Of a stretch of 10,088 nt of DNA, positions 8,291-10,088 are shown piece by piece (the first letter of the stretch is position 1; the number at the start of each line of letters is the position of its first letter). Origin of the DNA: Aequorivita sp. GTDB taxonomy: Bacteria; Bacteroidota; Bacteroidia; Flavobacteriales; Flavobacteriaceae. Under the pieces are notes generated by a model that saw nothing but the letters and a program-made list of their open reading frames with translations, was not told where the DNA came from and ran no database searches. The position numbers and the translations under genes are program-made. The stretch spans positions 1 to 10,088 of the forward strand of contig JAGQYZ010000116.1 in assembly GCA_020435865.1 (NCBI GenBank), in the 5' to 3' direction.

Positions 8291-10088
8291 ATGAGCAGCA
8301 AAACAGAATTTGACAACATTTCATTCGATCTGCCAAAGAACCAATCAAACGTGATTAAAGTGATTGGTGTAGGTGGCGGAGGAAGTAACGCCATTAACCA
8401 TATGTTCAGTCAGGGCATAAAGGGAGTTGACTTTGTAATATGCAATACAGATTCACAGGCATTGGAAAATAGTCCAGTGCCAATCAAAATCCAATTAGGA
8501 GTTTCCTTAACTGAAGGTTTGGGTGCAGGTGCAAATCCTAAAGTAGGTGAACAATCTGCAGTGGAAAGCATGGAAGAAATCCGCAGTATGCTTACCACCA
8601 ATACTAAAATGATTTTCATCACTGCCGGAATGGGCGGTGGTACTGGCACTGGTGCTGCGCCAATTATTGCAAAAATGGCAAAGGATATGGACATTCTTAC
8701 TGTGGGAATTGTTACCATTCCATTCCAGTTTGAAGGAAAAACCAGAAATGACCAAGCACAGATTGGGGTTGAAAAACTACGTCAAAATGTGGATTCGTTG
8801 GTGGTTATCAACAACAATAAATTGCGTGAAGTTTATGGAAACCTTGGTTTTAAAGCAGGTTTCTCAAAAGCTGATGAAGTTTTGGCCACCGCTGCTCGTG
8901 GTATAGCTGAAGTAATCACACATCACTACACACAGAACATTGACCTTCGCGATGCCAAAACTGTACTTGCCAATAGTGGTACTGCCATTATGGGAAGTGC
9001 CACCGCCTCTGGCGCCAATAGGGCAAAAGAAGCTATCGGCAGGGCCCTGGATTCACCACTGCTTAATGATAACAAAATAAAAGGAGCCAAAAACGTATTG
9101 CTGCTTATCGTATCTGGTTCCGATGAAATTACCATTGATGAAATTGGCGAAATCAGTGACCACATCCAAGATGAGGCTGGCAATAGTGCAAATATTATTA
9201 TGGGTGTTGGCGAAGAGGAAAGCCTAGAAGGATCTATTTCAATTACCGTAATTGCAACAGGGTTCAATGTTGAGCAACAAAACGAAATAGTAAATACTGA
9301 AACAAAAAAAATAATCCATACACTTGAAGACGAACAAAGGGCGGAACATAATCTTACTCCAAAAGCAACTACTACTTCCGTAAGATTGCCTGAAGAACCC
9401 TTAAATACTAAACCTGAAGCTGAAATTCCAGTTGTGAAACACACTCTTTTTGACGATACCGAAGTGGAAGAAACCTTACCGTTTGAAGGTTACATCAAAA
9501 CCTCGGAGTTGATCAAAGACTTAAAAGTTTCATACGAAGAAGTTGTAGTTGAAGATATTGAGGAATTCAGCCAAGTTGAATTAAAGAACATAAATGTCAA
9601 CGAGTTTATAATTATTGAAGCCCCTAAAAAACAGGAAGAAGAAATGAAAAACACCTCTAAAGCCATCTCTGAAGAAAGTGATGAGCAAATATTGATGTTC
9701 GACCTTCCCATAAATTCTTCCGCTAAAAAAAATACTGAAAAAGAAAAAAAAGAAGATGTGGTTTTCCTTGATTTGAGTGAAATAGAAGTTAAGGATCATG
9801 TAGAGATTGTTCCTGTAACAGAGGTTTCAGGTGAAGGAATAAAGCGCTATAGTTTAGATGATTATCAAGAAGTTGAAAATAGATTAAATAGTGCAAAACC
9901 TTCAAAAGCAGTTGAAGAGGAAGTTGAAGATGAGGAAATAGTTTTTGAAAAAAGAACGATTACTGAACCAAGTTTAGACGAAGCTGATGTTCAAGGAGAA
10001 GAAGATCCATTGAATTCACCAATTTCAAAAATATTAAGTGAGCGTACTGAAGAACGGAAAAGGAAGATGAAGGAGTTCAATTATAAAT
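8291..10088 (+). CDS. ftsZ: Cell division protein FtsZ (tubulin-like GTPase), 3' end missing
   Basis: FtsZ polymerises with GTP into the cytokinetic ring. The frame is open from ATG 8291 to the window end (599 codons visible, no stop). The globular domain spans about residues 20-325, with nucleotide motif GVGGGGSN (26-33), tubulin signature GGGTGTG (115-121) and T7 synergy loop NIDLRD (Asn216, Asp218, Asp221), which completes GTP hydrolysis in the neighbouring subunit. After ITVIATGF comes a very long, acidic, probably disordered linker (about 326-575), then the basic conserved end RTEERKRKMKEFNYK (585-599). In E. coli the whole protein is 383 residues. From memory of flavobacterial homologues, roughly 50 further residues including the partner-binding tail are expected beyond the window. 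The long tail is usual for the group. FtsA upstream is the expected tail partner. Confidence 0.97.
   Translation, partial: MSSKTEFDNISFDLPKNQSNVIKVIGVGGGGSNAINHMFSQGIKGVDFVICNTDSQALENSPVPIKIQLGVSLTEGLGAGANPKVGEQSAVESMEEIRSMLTTNTKMIFITAGMGGGTGTGAAPIIAKMAKDMDILTVGIVTIPFQFEGKTRNDQAQIGVEKLRQNVDSLVVINNNKLREVYGNLGFKAGFSKADEVLATAARGIAEVITHHYTQNIDLRDAKTVLANSGTAIMGSATASGANRAKEAIGRALDSPLLNDNKIKGAKNVLLLIVSGSDEITIDEIGEISDHIQDEAGNSANIIMGVGEEESLEGSISITVIATGFNVEQQNEIVNTETKKIIHTLEDEQRAEHNLTPKATTTSVRLPEEPLNTKPEAEIPVVKHTLFDDTEVEETLPFEGYIKTSELIKDLKVSYEEVVVEDIEEFSQVELKNINVNEFIIIEAPKKQEEEMKNTSKAISEESDEQILMFDLPINSSAKKNTEKEKKEDVVFLDLSEIEVKDHVEIVPVTEVSGEGIKRYSLDDYQEVENRLNSAKPSKAVEEEVEDEEIVFEKRTITEPSLDEADVQGEEDPLNSPISKILSERTEERKRKMKEFNYK

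Noticed and set aside
8637..8906. 89-codon plus-strand frame inside ftsZ
   Set aside because: It is out of frame with the clearly conserved GTPase domain and has no recognisable features.
8926..9444. 172-codon open frame on the minus strand opposite ftsZ
   Set aside because: It lies entirely antisense to conserved FtsZ coding sequence. Its Ser/Ile/Val-rich translation has no recognisable domain; it is a by-product of ftsZ codon use.

Overview
This window is a stretch of a division and cell wall (dcw) cluster, very probably from a member of the Bacteroidota and most likely Flavobacteriia. The evidence is the gene order, the AT-rich sequence, A-rich gene starts without clear Shine-Dalgarno sequences, a Bacteroidota-type MraY with an extra external loop, and an unusually long FtsZ tail ending in a basic stretch (RTEERKRKMKEFNYK) that I recognise from flavobacterial FtsZ. 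I cannot name a genus from the sequence alone.

All eight genes lie on the + strand and almost fill the window. In order they are mraY (5' end cut off), murD, ftsW, murG, murC, ftsQ, ftsA and ftsZ (3' end cut off). Most neighbours are 1 to 17 bases apart or overlap by 4 to 11 bases. No terminator is visible, which suggests a single transcript. The one sizeable gap is the 52 bases between ftsA and ftsZ. It is extremely AT-rich and holds a small repeat that could form two mutually exclusive hairpins.

The genes form one pathway. MurC and MurD add L-Ala and D-Glu to UDP-MurNAc in the cytoplasm. MraY loads the finished MurNAc-pentapeptide onto undecaprenyl phosphate to make lipid I, and MurG adds GlcNAc to make lipid II. 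FtsW polymerises lipid II into septal glycan. FtsQ is a divisome scaffold, FtsA tethers FtsZ to the membrane, and FtsZ forms the constricting ring. Neither murF, murB nor ddl occurs in this interval, unlike Escherichia coli, where murF precedes mraY and ddlB lies between murC and ftsQ.

I found no mobile element, tRNA or rRNA, CRISPR array or foreign-looking gene. This is a conserved housekeeping locus and I do not think it hides an undescribed system. The points worth a second look are small: the ftsA-ftsZ hairpin/repeat, a run of four non-ATG starts with TTGA overlaps, and the long FtsZ linker with embedded conserved-looking short motifs.
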